A stretch of DNA of 64,000 nucleotides from Pelagicoccus sp. SDUM812003 (lineage in GTDB: Bacteria; Verrucomicrobiota; Verrucomicrobiia; Opitutales; Opitutaceae): contig NZ_JARXHY010000011.1 in assembly GCF_031127815.1 (NCBI RefSeq), positions 142,137 through 206,136 of the forward strand, given 5' to 3'. The notes below the pieces were generated by a model. It was given only the letters and a program-made list of their open reading frames with translations, ran no database searches and was not told the DNA's origin. Shown piece by piece: positions 34,639-44,068 of the stretch. The translations under genes were made by a program, and so were the position numbers. Each line of letters opens with the position of its first letter. The stretch's first letter is position 1.

Positions 34639-36237
34639 ATGAAAATCCTAGTAGCAGACAAAATATCGTCCATTGGGGTAGACTTCCTAAAACAGCAGGA
34701 AGGATTCGAAGTCGTAGAAGCCTACGGCACCTATAAGGACGATTACTCGAAATTTCTGGAGCTCGCCAAGGGTGCCGCTGCGATCATCGTTCGTAGCGAT
34801 TCCAAGGTGACCCGCGAAGTCATCGAGACGGCTGGCTCCTCCCTCAAGGCCATCGGCCGCGCGGGGGTAGGTGTGGATAACATCGATTCCGAAGCCGCGA
34901 CCGACTATGGCGTCGTGGTCATGAACACTCCGGGCGGAAACACCATCGCCACCGCGGAGCTCACCTTTACGCACATGCTTTGCGGAGCTCGTCCTCTCGC
35001 CCAGGCCGCCCAGTCCATGCGCGAAGGGCGTTGGGACCGAAAGATCTACGGCGGTAGCGAGCTTTTTCGCAAGACCCTCGGCATCTGCGGCATGGGCCGC
35101 ATCGGGGCCGAAGTGGCCAAGCGGGCCAAGGCCTTTGGCATGACCGTGCTCGGCTACGATCCTTATCTGACCGCCGCCAAGGCGGAGGCGCTCGGCGTGA
35201 AGCAAGTGGATCTCGAGGAGCTGTTCCGCCAGGCCGACTACATCACCGTGCACATGCCGTTGACCGATGCCACCCGCGACATGATCGACGACAAGGCCAT
35301 CGCGATGATGAAGGACGGAGTGCGTCTCTTCAATTGCGCCCGTGGCGGTATCATCAACGAAGACGCCTTGCTCAAGGGACTGGAAAGCGGCAAGGTCGCC
35401 GCAGCGGGTCTCGACGTTTATGTCAGCGAACCGCCAGCGGAAGATCATCCGTTTCGCGCTCAGAAAAATCTCAACCTCACGCCTCACCTCGGAGCTTCGA
35501 CCGAAGAAGCTCAGGAAAGCGTGGGACTGGAAATCGCGGAGTGCGTGACCAGCGTCCTGACCGGTGGCGGCATCAGCAACGCTATCAACATGCCCTCGCT
35601 CGACGCTCAGACGCTCAAGACCGTCGGACCGTACCTCGAGCTCTGCTCGGCCCTCGGTTCCTTGGTGCAGCAGCTTGCCCTCGACAAGGTGGAGAAGGTG
35701 AAGATCACCTACTCCGGCAAGATCGTCGATCTGGACGCCAACTCGCTAACGCGCGGTATCCTCAAGGGCTACCTCAAGGAGGTGAGCAGCAATGTGAACT
35801 TCGTAAACGCCCTCGTCATCATGGAGCGCCTCGGGCTGCAGGTGGATGTCCTGAAGTCCTCGGAAGAAGTGGACTACACCGAGCTCATCAAGGTCGAGGC
35901 GGTGTGCGGAAATGGAGAGAGCGTATCCGCGGAGGGCACCCTCATCGGCAAGGGCAATTCCCCGCGAATCGTGTCCGTCAATGGCCGCGAAGTGGAAGTC
36001 GAGCCGCATGGCTGCATGCTGGTCATCGCCAATAGCGACGAGCTCGGCATCGTGGGCAAGATCGGCAGCATCATGGGCAAGGACGGTGTAAACATCGCCG
36101 GCATGTCTCTCAGCCGCAACGAAGTGGGCGGAATCGCCCTCAACATCGCCACCTTGGACAGCGATCCAAGCGATGCGGCGATGGAGGAGATCCGATCCAT
36201 CGCTGCGATCAAGCAGGCGAAGATCGTCCACTTGTAG
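34639..36237 (+). CDS. serA: D-3-phosphoglycerate dehydrogenase, long form
   Basis: The enzyme starts serine synthesis by oxidising 3-phosphoglycerate. The 532-residue chain is the long form. Substrate-side RAGVGVDNID, the NAD-binding GMGRIGAEVA, catalytic Arg in NCARGGI and catalytic His in PHLGAST are present. The C-terminus holds the ASB domain and an ACT domain (GCMLVIANSDELGIVGKIG) that normally binds serine for feedback inhibition. Start ATG 34639. It leads an amino-acid cluster; plsY follows after 19 bp. Confidence 0.95.
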   Translation: MKILVADKISSIGVDFLKQQEGFEVVEAYGTYKDDYSKFLELAKGAAAIIVRSDSKVTREVIETAGSSLKAIGRAGVGVDNIDSEAATDYGVVVMNTPGGNTIATAELTFTHMLCGARPLAQAAQSMREGRWDRKIYGGSELFRKTLGICGMGRIGAEVAKRAKAFGMTVLGYDPYLTAAKAEALGVKQVDLEELFRQADYITVHMPLTDATRDMIDDKAIAMMKDGVRLFNCARGGIINEDALLKGLESGKVAAAGLDVYVSEPPAEDHPFRAQKNLNLTPHLGASTEEAQESVGLEIAECVTSVLTGGGISNAINMPSLDAQTLKTVGPYLELCSALGSLVQQLALDKVEKVKITYSGKIVDLDANSLTRGILKGYLKEVSSNVNFVNALVIMERLGLQVDVLKSSEEVDYTELIKVEAVCGNGESVSAEGTLIGKGNSPRIVSVNGREVEVEPHGCMLVIANSDELGIVGKIGSIMGKDGVNIAGMSLSRNEVGGIALNIATLDSDPSDAAMEEIRSIAAIKQAKIVHL

Positions 36238-36256
36238 TGGTCGGTTCGATACACGA

Positions 36257-36907
36257 ATGTCCATCGACGCGATAGATGCCATTTCGGCCGCAGGAGCAGG
36301 GTACCTCATCGGTTCCCTGCCTTTTGGCTTTTGGGTAGCGAAGGCGAACGGGGTCGACATCTTTTCTGTCGGCAGCCGAAATCCCGGAGCGACCAACGTC
36401 AAGCGCTGCGTGGGCAAGCGGGCGGGAAACCTCGTGTTCCTGTTGGATGCGTTGAAGGGCTTTCTCGCCACCGCATGGCCTATCGTTATCCTGTCTGCCC
36501 ATTTTGGATACGGACTGGTCGGACTGGTCTTCGCGGTCCTTGGTCATTCCTTTTCCCTCTTTACCCGGTTTCGGGGCGGCAAGGGCGTGGCGACCATGCT
36601 TGGCGGCGTGGTAGCCTTGATGCCTTGGGCGGCCCTAGTGGGCGTGGCAGTTTGGCTAGCGGTTTTCTATGGCTCTCGCTACGTCTCGCTGGCCTCGATC
36701 TGCTTGGCGATCAGCCTGCCGATTACCAATCTCGTGATGAATGCCCCAGCAACCATCACCTGGGTGTCGCTCGCGCTCGCGGCGTTGGTGATTGTTCGTC
36801 ACAAGGAAAACATCGTTCGTCTGATGAAGGGCGAAGAAAATCGATTTGAAAAGAAGTCCTCCAAGAAGACGGCGACGTCTTCGGTGATTGGAGGCAAGCA
36901 AAGCTAA
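36257..36907 (+). CDS. plsY: Glycerol-3-phosphate acyltransferase PlsY
   Basis: PlsY makes lysophosphatidic acid from acyl-phosphate and glycerol-3-phosphate, the first membrane-lipid step. The 216-residue polytopic protein has the conserved GSRNPGATNVKR, then HSFSLFTRFRGGKGVAT, the motifs that hold the active site, and a C-terminal basic tail. Start ATG 36257. Its stop codon abuts the hom start (TAA at 36905-36907, ATG 36908), so expression is coupled to the amino-acid genes around it. Confidence 0.93.
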   Translation: MSIDAIDAISAAGAGYLIGSLPFGFWVAKANGVDIFSVGSRNPGATNVKRCVGKRAGNLVFLLDALKGFLATAWPIVILSAHFGYGLVGLVFAVLGHSFSLFTRFRGGKGVATMLGGVVALMPWAALVGVAVWLAVFYGSRYVSLASICLAISLPITNLVMNAPATITWVSLALAALVIVRHKENIVRLMKGEENRFEKKSSKKTATSSVIGGKQS

Positions 36908-38227
36908 ATGAGCGAACGTGTGATAAAAGTAGGACTCTGTGGTTTCGGGGTCGTAGGGCAGGGCGTTTTCAACTACCTGCGAAGTCGTCAGGACCTATTG
37001 TCCGACAGAATTGGTGCTCGCTTGGAGGTTTCTCGTATTGCGGTTCGTGATACGAAGAAGAAGCGGGACTTCGACTACGACGAGAGCATGCTGACCACCG
37101 ATCCTCTCTCGATCGCGACGGACCCTGAAGTGGACGTCGTCTGTGAACTGATGGGCGGAACGGGCGTCGCTCTCGATGTCAGCATCGCTGCTTTGGAAGC
37201 TGGCAAAATCCTGGTCACCGCCAACAAAGCTCTCCTGTGCGACCACGGCGAAGCGGTTTTCGCTGCGGCGAAGCGTGGCGGTGGACAGCTGTTTTTCGAG
37301 GCCAGCGTCGCGGGTGGCATCCCGGTGATCAAGGCTCTCAAGGACAGTCTGGTCGTCAACCGTTTCAGCAGCATATACGGGATTCTCAACGGAACCTCTA
37401 ACTACATCCTCACTCGCATGACCAACGAGGGCGCCACGTATCAGGAAATCCTGACGGAAGCCAAGGCCTTAGGCTATGCGGAAGCTGACGAGTCGCTCGA
37501 TGTCGATGGCATCGACGCCGCTCACAAGGCGGTGGTCCTGGCCTATCTAGCCCACGGTCGCTGGGTGCCGTTCAAGGATTTGCTGGTGGAAGGCGTCTCC
37601 GAGGTGACGCAGGATGATATCCAGTTTGCCAAGGACAACGGCTATGCGGTCAAGCTGCTGGCGGTGATCGATGTCGCTCACGCTTCCGGCAAACTCTACA
37701 TTTCCATCCTGCCGACGCTCGTATCCAAAAAGACTTCGCTAGGGTCGGTCGATGGCGTGTTCAACGCGGTGTCGATTCATGGCGACGTGGTGGGCGAAAC
37801 CGTTTACATCGGGCCGGGCGCCGGTCGTGACGCGACCGCAAGCTCCGTGATCGCTGACATCGTCGATGGGGCCAAGCTGCTGGTCAATGGTGGAGCCGAG
37901 ACCTTCGTGGATCCGGCGCCTCGGGGCGGCGACGCCATCGAGCTGGCGGAACCGGAGGAAATCGAATCCCGCTACTATGTCCGCCTGCAGGTTTTGGACA
38001 AGCCAGGCGTCATGGCCGAGGTCGCTTCCTTGTTGGCCAGCCACAAGGTCAGTCTCGCCAGCGTCACGCAAAAGGAGGTCGGAGAAGGGGCGGAGTCCGC
38101 GACTTTGATCGTCACCACCCACATGACCAATGAAAAAGCGATTTTGGACTCCGTAAAAAGCTTGGCCGAAAGTCCGAGCGTGACCGCTAAACCGTTTTGC
38201 ATGCCGATCAGCGGCATCGAGAAATAG
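36908..38227 (+). CDS. hom: Homoserine dehydrogenase
   Basis: The 439-residue enzyme reduces aspartate semialdehyde to homoserine. The NAD(P)-binding GFGVVGQGVF, TANKALLC, the Lys/Asp-rich catalytic region around GTSNYILTRM, LGYAEADESLDVDGIDAAHKA and a C-terminal ACT domain (VLDKPGVMAEVASLLA) are present. The ACT domain suggests feedback control, usually by threonine. It follows plsY with no gap and precedes lysC by 30 bp. Confidence 0.95.
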   Translation: MSERVIKVGLCGFGVVGQGVFNYLRSRQDLLSDRIGARLEVSRIAVRDTKKKRDFDYDESMLTTDPLSIATDPEVDVVCELMGGTGVALDVSIAALEAGKILVTANKALLCDHGEAVFAAAKRGGGQLFFEASVAGGIPVIKALKDSLVVNRFSSIYGILNGTSNYILTRMTNEGATYQEILTEAKALGYAEADESLDVDGIDAAHKAVVLAYLAHGRWVPFKDLLVEGVSEVTQDDIQFAKDNGYAVKLLAVIDVAHASGKLYISILPTLVSKKTSLGSVDGVFNAVSIHGDVVGETVYIGPGAGRDATASSVIADIVDGAKLLVNGGAETFVDPAPRGGDAIELAEPEEIESRYYVRLQVLDKPGVMAEVASLLASHKVSLASVTQKEVGEGAESATLIVTTHMTNEKAILDSVKSLAESPSVTAKPFCMPISGIEK

Positions 38228-38257
38228 CCCGTATCCAACCGTTAGAGACGCTAGACA

Positions 38258-39478
38258 ATGGCTCGTATCGTAAAGAAATTTGGTGGCACCTCGGTGGGTG
38301 ATGTCGATCGCATCAAGAATGTGGCGAACATCATTCGCGAGGATGTCGAACAAGGGCATCAGGTTGCGGTGGTCGTGTCCGCTCGATCGGGCGTGACCAA
38401 CGAATTGATCGCTCGCGCGAAAGCGATCAACGAAAACCCGAACGACCGCGAGATGGACGTGCTGCTAGCGGTGGGCGAGCAGGAGACCATCGCTCTCGCT
38501 GCCATGGCCTTGCACGCGTTGGGCATCGAAGCCATCTCCATGACCGGAGCGCAAGCTGGCATCAAGACCGACCCGTTCCACACTCGGGCTCGCATCGTCA
38601 GCATGGATTGCGAGAAGATCGAAGCCCACCTCAACTCCGGGAGCGTGGTCATCGTGGCCGGTTTCCAAGGGGTGAACGAAGAGGGCACCACCACCACGCT
38701 CGGCCGCGGCGGTTCGGACCTTTCGGCGGTGGCGCTCGCCAGTGGCTTGAATGCCGATCTCTGCCAGATCTACACCGACGTCGATGGCGTCTACACTGCC
38801 GATCCGCGCATCGTGCCGCTCGCTAAGAAAATTCCGGAAATCAGCTACGAGGAAATGCTCGAGCTCGCCAGTCTCGGAACCAAGGTCATGCAGGCCCGTT
38901 CCGTAGAGTTCGCAAACAAGTATAACGTCGTATTCGAAGTACGCAGCAGTTTTGACACCTCAATCCCAGGGACAATCGTGAAACAAGAAGTAAGCTCAAT
39001 GGAAGACGTCGTGGTACGCGGCGTGGCGCTCGACCGCAACCAGGCCAAGATCATGGTGACGAACATTCCGGACAAGCCTGGATCGGCAGCCCAGATTTTC
39101 GAGGCCTTGGGCAAGGCGAACGTCATCGTCGACATGATCGTGCAGAACTTGGGTAGAAATGGGGTGGCCAATCTCACCTTCACGGTGCCTCGCGACGATT
39201 CGAAACGCTCGCTCGACGCGGTCGAGCACGTGCTCAAGAAGCTGGGTGGCGGCGAAGTCGCGGTATTTGGCGACATCGTCAAGCTTTCTGTAGTGGGAAT
39301 TGGGATGCGCAGCCATTCCGGCGTGGCCAGCAAGCTTTTCTCCGCTCTGGCGGAGGCCAAGGCGAATATCCAGATTATCAGCACGTCCGAGATCAAGATC
39401 TCCGTGGTGATCGATGAAGATGGGGCGGAAGACGCCACGCGAATCGTTCATTCCGCTTTCGGTTTGGACAAGGAGTAA
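38258..39478 (+). CDS. lysC: Aspartate kinase
   Basis: The enzyme phosphorylates aspartate, the entry step for lysine, threonine and methionine. The 406-residue chain begins VKKFGGTSVGDVDRI, has TLGRGGSDLSAVALA and YTDVDGVYTADPR in the kinase domain, and ends with two ACT domains, the first starting near VALDRNQAKIMV. It is a monofunctional LysC of normal length. Feedback inhibition through the ACT pair is expected. It lies between hom and thrC. Confidence 0.95.
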   Translation: MARIVKKFGGTSVGDVDRIKNVANIIREDVEQGHQVAVVVSARSGVTNELIARAKAINENPNDREMDVLLAVGEQETIALAAMALHALGIEAISMTGAQAGIKTDPFHTRARIVSMDCEKIEAHLNSGSVVIVAGFQGVNEEGTTTTLGRGGSDLSAVALASGLNADLCQIYTDVDGVYTADPRIVPLAKKIPEISYEEMLELASLGTKVMQARSVEFANKYNVVFEVRSSFDTSIPGTIVKQEVSSMEDVVVRGVALDRNQAKIMVTNIPDKPGSAAQIFEALGKANVIVDMIVQNLGRNGVANLTFTVPRDDSKRSLDAVEHVLKKLGGGEVAVFGDIVKLSVVGIGMRSHSGVASKLFSALAEAKANIQIISTSEIKISVVIDEDGAEDATRIVHSAFGLDKE

Positions 39479-39527
39479 GATGAACGCTGGGCGCCGGTCG
39501 GCGATTTAGCGTCAATGATATCGGAAA

Positions 39528-40889
39528 ATGAAGTTCGTTAGCACACGAGGACAGACGGAGCCGCACAGCTTTTCGGAAGCGGTGCGCATCGGCTTGGCGC
39601 CGGACAAGGGATTGTTCGTTCCGGAAGAGCTTCCGGATCTGGGTCAGGAAATGCTGAGCTGGCAAGGAAAGACGTATCCGGAACTTTGCTACGAGTTTTT
39701 CAAGCATTTCGCCACCGACATCCCGAGCGACGAGCTCAAAGCCCTCGTCGAAACCGCCTACAGCCGCTTCGATCATCCGGACCACGCTCCGCTGGTGAAA
39801 CTTTCCGATAAGCTCTACGTGCTGGAGCTCTTTCATGGGCCAACGCTAGCGTTCAAGGATTTCGCTTTGCAGCTGCTCGGTTGCCTCTACGAGCGTCAGG
39901 TCGCTCAGTCGGGCCAAGGTATCAACGTGCTGGGGGCGACCTCAGGCGACACTGGAGCTGCGGCGATCAATGGACTGCTCGGCAAGAAAGGCGTGAACAT
40001 TTTCATCCTGTATCCAGACGGGCGTGTTTCGCCGCTGCAGGAACGGCAGATGACCTGCTTGGAGGAGGAAAACGTTTTTCCGCTGGCGATCAAAGGGAGT
40101 TTCGACGACGCCCAGGCTGCCTTGAAGGAGGTTTTCGGAGACAAGGACTTCAGCCGGGAGGTGCATCTGTCGGCCGTGAACTCCATCAACCTCGCCCGCA
40201 TCCTCGCCCAGTGCGTCTACTACATCTACGCTTGGCTGAAGCTGCCTGCGGAATCCCGCGATCGAGCGACCTTCGTCGTGCCGACCGGAAACTTCGGAAA
40301 CGTGCTCGCTGGCTGGCTGGCGTCACGCATGGGTATGGTGGTCGACGGCTTTCGGGTGGCGACCAACCAGAACGACATTTTGCACCGATTCTTTTCCGCT
40401 GGAGACTATTCGCTGGGCGCTGTGCAGCCTAGCCACGCTCCTTCGATGGACATCCAAGTCGCGTCGAACTTCGAGCGCTTTCTCTACTTTTCGCTGGGCG
40501 GCAATGCCGAGATGACTCGTGAGATCATGGAAGGCTTCAAAAAGGATGGCGCCTTTCAGGTCGGTGGCATGGCCATCACGGAGTTTATGACCAGCTCGCG
40601 CATGGACGACGCTGAAATCGCGGAGACCATAACACGCGTGTATAAGGAATTTGGTTACGTTTCCGATCCTCATACCGCCTGCGGCTTCAAGGACATCGAT
40701 CATCTGGAGCCGGCGATCGTTCTTTCCACGGCCCACCCGGCCAAGTTTCCCGACGTGGTGGAGGCATGCACGGGAATCTCTCCCACCCACGCTAGCCTCG
40801 AGGCTCTGAAAGCGAAGGACGTGCAGAAGTACTCCGTCGAGCCCACCGAACAGGCGATCAAGGCGTTCATTCGCAATCACCAAGCTTAG
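39528..40889 (+). CDS. thrC: Threonine synthase
   Basis: This PLP enzyme converts O-phosphohomoserine to threonine. The 453-residue chain has the PLP lysine in FHGPTLAFKDFALQ, the phosphate-binding GATSGDTGAAA, and PTGNFGNVLAG. Its length and the N-terminal KFVSTRGQTEPHSF match the long ThrC class. No separate thrB is present in this window, so homoserine kinase must be elsewhere. Confidence 0.95.
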   Translation: MKFVSTRGQTEPHSFSEAVRIGLAPDKGLFVPEELPDLGQEMLSWQGKTYPELCYEFFKHFATDIPSDELKALVETAYSRFDHPDHAPLVKLSDKLYVLELFHGPTLAFKDFALQLLGCLYERQVAQSGQGINVLGATSGDTGAAAINGLLGKKGVNIFILYPDGRVSPLQERQMTCLEEENVFPLAIKGSFDDAQAALKEVFGDKDFSREVHLSAVNSINLARILAQCVYYIYAWLKLPAESRDRATFVVPTGNFGNVLAGWLASRMGMVVDGFRVATNQNDILHRFFSAGDYSLGAVQPSHAPSMDIQVASNFERFLYFSLGGNAEMTREIMEGFKKDGAFQVGGMAITEFMTSSRMDDAEIAETITRVYKEFGYVSDPHTACGFKDIDHLEPAIVLSTAHPAKFPDVVEACTGISPTHASLEALKAKDVQKYSVEPTEQAIKAFIRNHQA

Positions 40890-40920
40890 CTTTTTACCAA
40901 GAAACTCCTCACAGACCATC

Positions 40921-42501
40921 ATGAGCAAACCGACCATCTTAATGTACGATACAACCCTTCGCGACGGGACTCAGGGCGAAGGCGTCTCCTTTTCCGTGAC
41001 GGACAAGCTCCGTATCGCGGAGAAGTTCGATCAGTTCGGTATCGACTACATCGAAGGCGGTTGGCCGGGGTCGAATCCGCGCGACATGGCGTTCTTCGAG
41101 GAAGCGAAGAGGCTCAAGCTCAAGCACTCGAAGATCGCAGCCTTCGGCTCGACTCGACGGGCGAATCTGAAGGCCGAAGAGGATCCTCAGCTCAAAACGC
41201 TGATCGATGCCGGCACGCCGGTGGTGACGATTTTCGGCAAGACCTGGCTGCTGCATGTGACCGAAGTCATTCGCGTCGAGCCGGAAGAGAATCTTGCCAT
41301 GATCGAAGACAGCGTGCGCTTCCTCAAGGGGAACGGGCGCGAGGTTATCTATGACGCGGAGCACTTCTACGACGGCTATGTGGATAGTCCTGACTACGCC
41401 ATGAAGACGTTGGAGGCGGCGGTGCGCGGCGGAGCGGATTGTCTGACTCTCTGCGACACCAACGGAGGAAAGCTGGTCAAGGAACTCGAAGAAATCACGG
41501 CTGCGGTGGTGAAACGCTTCCCGGAAGTCCGAGTCGGTGTGCACTGCCACAACGATTCGGGTCTGGGCGTAGCAGTGTCGTTGGCCGGTGTGGATGCGGG
41601 CGCGACTTTGGTCCAAGGGACCTTCAACGGATACGGCGAGCGTGTGGGTAATGCTAATCTCACTACGATCATCCCCAACGTGCGTCTGAAAATGGAGTAT
41701 CCGGTGAACTGCGAGAAGCACCTTAAACGTTTGCGGGAGCTTTCGATGTTCATCGCGGATCTGGCTAACTTGCCCCACGACGCGAAAGCGCCTTTCGTCG
41801 GACTCTCCGCGTTCACCCACAAGGGCGGAGCGCATGCGGACGCGACCAAGAAGGTGAGCTACAGCTACGAGCATGTCGATCCGACCGACGTAGGCAACAA
41901 GCAGCGTGTGCTTGTATCCGATATGGCAGGACGCAGCAGCTTGCTGATGAAAGCTCAAGAGCTCGGCTTCGATCTTGATCGCGACTCTCCGGATACGAAG
42001 GTTATCATCGAAAAGCTCAAGGAGCTGGAGTACAACGGATACGAGTTTGAATCGGCTGATGGCTCGCTGCGGCTGCTGCTTGACAAGTTGACCAACAAGT
42101 TCACTTCACACTTCGAATTCGAGGGCTACCGCGTCATTGTAGAAAAGCGTTCCAAGGACGAGGATCCGGTCTCCGAGGCTACGATTAAGGTCAAGGTGGA
42201 CGGAGCGCCCCGCTACGTGGTGGCAGAGGATTCGGGGCCGGTCGGCGCCTTGGACAAGGCCCTGAGAGTCGCCCTCGGCGACGCGTTTCCGAATCTCAAG
42301 GAGCTTACGCTCAAGGATTACAAGGTGCGCATTCTCGATTCCAAGCAAGGAGTGGAAGCCAAGACGCGCGTGCTCATCGAGTCCTCCGACGGCGAGGAGC
42401 TTTGGGGTACGGTAGGGGCCAGCGACAATATCATCGAAGCGAGCTGGCAGGCGATCCGCGATGCGGTGGACTACAAGATTCTGATCGACGACAGAAAGTA
42501 A
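40921..42501 (+). CDS. cimA: (R)-citramalate synthase
   Basis: The enzyme condenses pyruvate with acetyl-CoA to citramalate, giving 2-oxobutyrate for isoleucine without threonine deaminase. The 526-residue chain matches the CimA length; DTTLRDGTQGEG and GVHCHNDSGLGVA are the DRE-TIM metal and catalytic signatures, and the C-terminal third is a LeuA-type regulatory domain. Isopropylmalate synthase would share these motifs; the length and N-terminus favour CimA. It closes the cluster. Confidence 0.92.
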   Translation: MSKPTILMYDTTLRDGTQGEGVSFSVTDKLRIAEKFDQFGIDYIEGGWPGSNPRDMAFFEEAKRLKLKHSKIAAFGSTRRANLKAEEDPQLKTLIDAGTPVVTIFGKTWLLHVTEVIRVEPEENLAMIEDSVRFLKGNGREVIYDAEHFYDGYVDSPDYAMKTLEAAVRGGADCLTLCDTNGGKLVKELEEITAAVVKRFPEVRVGVHCHNDSGLGVAVSLAGVDAGATLVQGTFNGYGERVGNANLTTIIPNVRLKMEYPVNCEKHLKRLRELSMFIADLANLPHDAKAPFVGLSAFTHKGGAHADATKKVSYSYEHVDPTDVGNKQRVLVSDMAGRSSLLMKAQELGFDLDRDSPDTKVIIEKLKELEYNGYEFESADGSLRLLLDKLTNKFTSHFEFEGYRVIVEKRSKDEDPVSEATIKVKVDGAPRYVVAEDSGPVGALDKALRVALGDAFPNLKELTLKDYKVRILDSKQGVEAKTRVLIESSDGEELWGTVGASDNIIEASWQAIRDAVDYKILIDDRK

Positions 42502-42532
42502 CCATCGACTGGGTACGGATAGGATCGCCGCG

Positions 42533-43924
42533 CTACAGAAGCGGGGCGATCAATTGAGAAAGGTCTTCCGCGATCCCTTTGAGCCGCTTCTTGTGAGCGA
42601 GTTCGTCAGCCCCGAGGGGTGTGCAGTTTTCTTCGAGGCTTTGTATCCACTCAGCCATGGCGCTTGTTTCGGGGCGAGAGTAGAGGAAAGCGGCGACCTC
42701 GTAGTTCATGAAAAGGCTGCGAAGGTCCATGTTCGCGGATCCTGTCATGGCGATCTTGTCGTCGATGAGGAGAGCTTTAGCATGCATCATCACCTCTTCG
42801 TAGGCGAGAATCTTGACGCCCGCCTGATAGAGCTCGCGAAGGAAGTGGATTCGAGCCAGGTCGGCTAGGCGATGGTTCGATTTTCGGGGAACGATGAGCG
42901 TCACCTGCTTCCCGGTGCGCGCTTTGACGATGAGCGAGCGCAGCAGCACGTCGTCCAGGATGAAGTAGGGTGTGACGATCTTGATGCTTTCTTCCGCCTC
43001 TTGAATCGATGAAAGGACCTTTTCGTAGAGCGGATCCCCTGTGGTATCGGGGCCGCTGGCCATGATTTCGATGGTGCTCTCCGCGTCCTCCAAGGGAGCG
43101 ATGAAGGTAGGTTCTCGACTTACGTATCCACGTTTTCGCGACGCAAATTTCCAGTCCTGCTCGAAGATCGCGTTGAGGGCGGTGACTGCTGGACCCTCGA
43201 TGCTGATTCCTAGGTCTACCCAGCGACCCTTGGAAATGGTTGGCCCCATGTAGTCGCGGCCGATATTTCTTCCGCCCACGATCGCTTTGGACTGGTCGAA
43301 GATCGCGATCTTTCGGTGGTTTCTCAAATTGGTGGCGCCGGGAAAGGCAAAGGGAAAGACGGGCATGAAACGCTCGATGCGTCCGCCAGCCTTTTCCAGA
43401 TCGAGCATGTAGAGGGTTTTCTTGCCCCAGGAACCGATGGCATCGATCAGAAGCCTGACTTCAACGCCTTCACGGGCCTTATTGGAAAGCTCTTTTACGA
43501 CGCGTCGTCCAACGGCGTCGTGGCTGAGGATGAAGGTGGTGATGTCTATGGAATGTTTGGCATCTTTGATCGAATCGATGAGAGCCTCGTAGGCCTCGAT
43601 GCCGGTAGGAATGAATTGGGTACGGTTCCCTGTCGCGATTAGCCCGAACGGCGAGGGCGTGACAGCCGAGTTTTGGCTTAGGTTGGATGGGATTCTCAGG
43701 GAATCCTTGTCGCGGGAGAGTTTCGCGATCTTGCGGCCACCAAAGAGCAGGAACAACGGTACGCCTACATAGGGGACTAAAATGATTATGAGCAGCCAGG
43801 CGAAGGTGTTGCTCGGCCGCCGTTTTTCCCGCATCAGACGAGCGATCAAGATGAAGCCGAGTCCGAAGCCGATGATGGCGCCTAGGTGGGGCAGGACGGT
43901 ATCGATGAGGAGAGTCGGTGACAT
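42533..43924 (-). CDS. cls: Cardiolipin synthase
   Basis: The enzyme joins two phosphatidylglycerol molecules. The 463-residue protein starts at ATG 43924. Two membrane helices open the chain, then two HKD motifs follow: NHRKIAIFDQ with GGRNIG, and MMHAKALLIDDKIAMTGSAN. The two-HKD, two-helix layout is that of ClsA-type synthases. The gene is convergent with cimA. A related phospholipase D activity is possible but less likely. Confidence 0.93.
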   Translation of the reverse strand: MSPTLLIDTVLPHLGAIIGFGLGFILIARLMREKRRPSNTFAWLLIIILVPYVGVPLFLLFGGRKIAKLSRDKDSLRIPSNLSQNSAVTPSPFGLIATGNRTQFIPTGIEAYEALIDSIKDAKHSIDITTFILSHDAVGRRVVKELSNKAREGVEVRLLIDAIGSWGKKTLYMLDLEKAGGRIERFMPVFPFAFPGATNLRNHRKIAIFDQSKAIVGGRNIGRDYMGPTISKGRWVDLGISIEGPAVTALNAIFEQDWKFASRKRGYVSREPTFIAPLEDAESTIEIMASGPDTTGDPLYEKVLSSIQEAEESIKIVTPYFILDDVLLRSLIVKARTGKQVTLIVPRKSNHRLADLARIHFLRELYQAGVKILAYEEVMMHAKALLIDDKIAMTGSANMDLRSLFMNYEVAAFLYSRPETSAMAEWIQSLEENCTPLGADELAHKKRLKGIAEDLSQLIAPLL

Positions 43925-44068
43925 CGAGGCAGTGGACGTCAGGATCCTCTGGCTCGGCGGCCGATTTTTCAAGCTGCCTTTTCCCGAAACGAAACTGCGC
44001 GTTCGAGCTTATTCAGGGTGAAACAGGGTTCACCTCGGGCGGAGCTGTCGCTGCTTGGTCCTGGCGGT

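Noticed and set aside
42523..42551. Inverted repeat at the cimA/cls junction
   Set aside because: Seven-base stem with a long loop that overlaps the cls stop codon, and no T-run.
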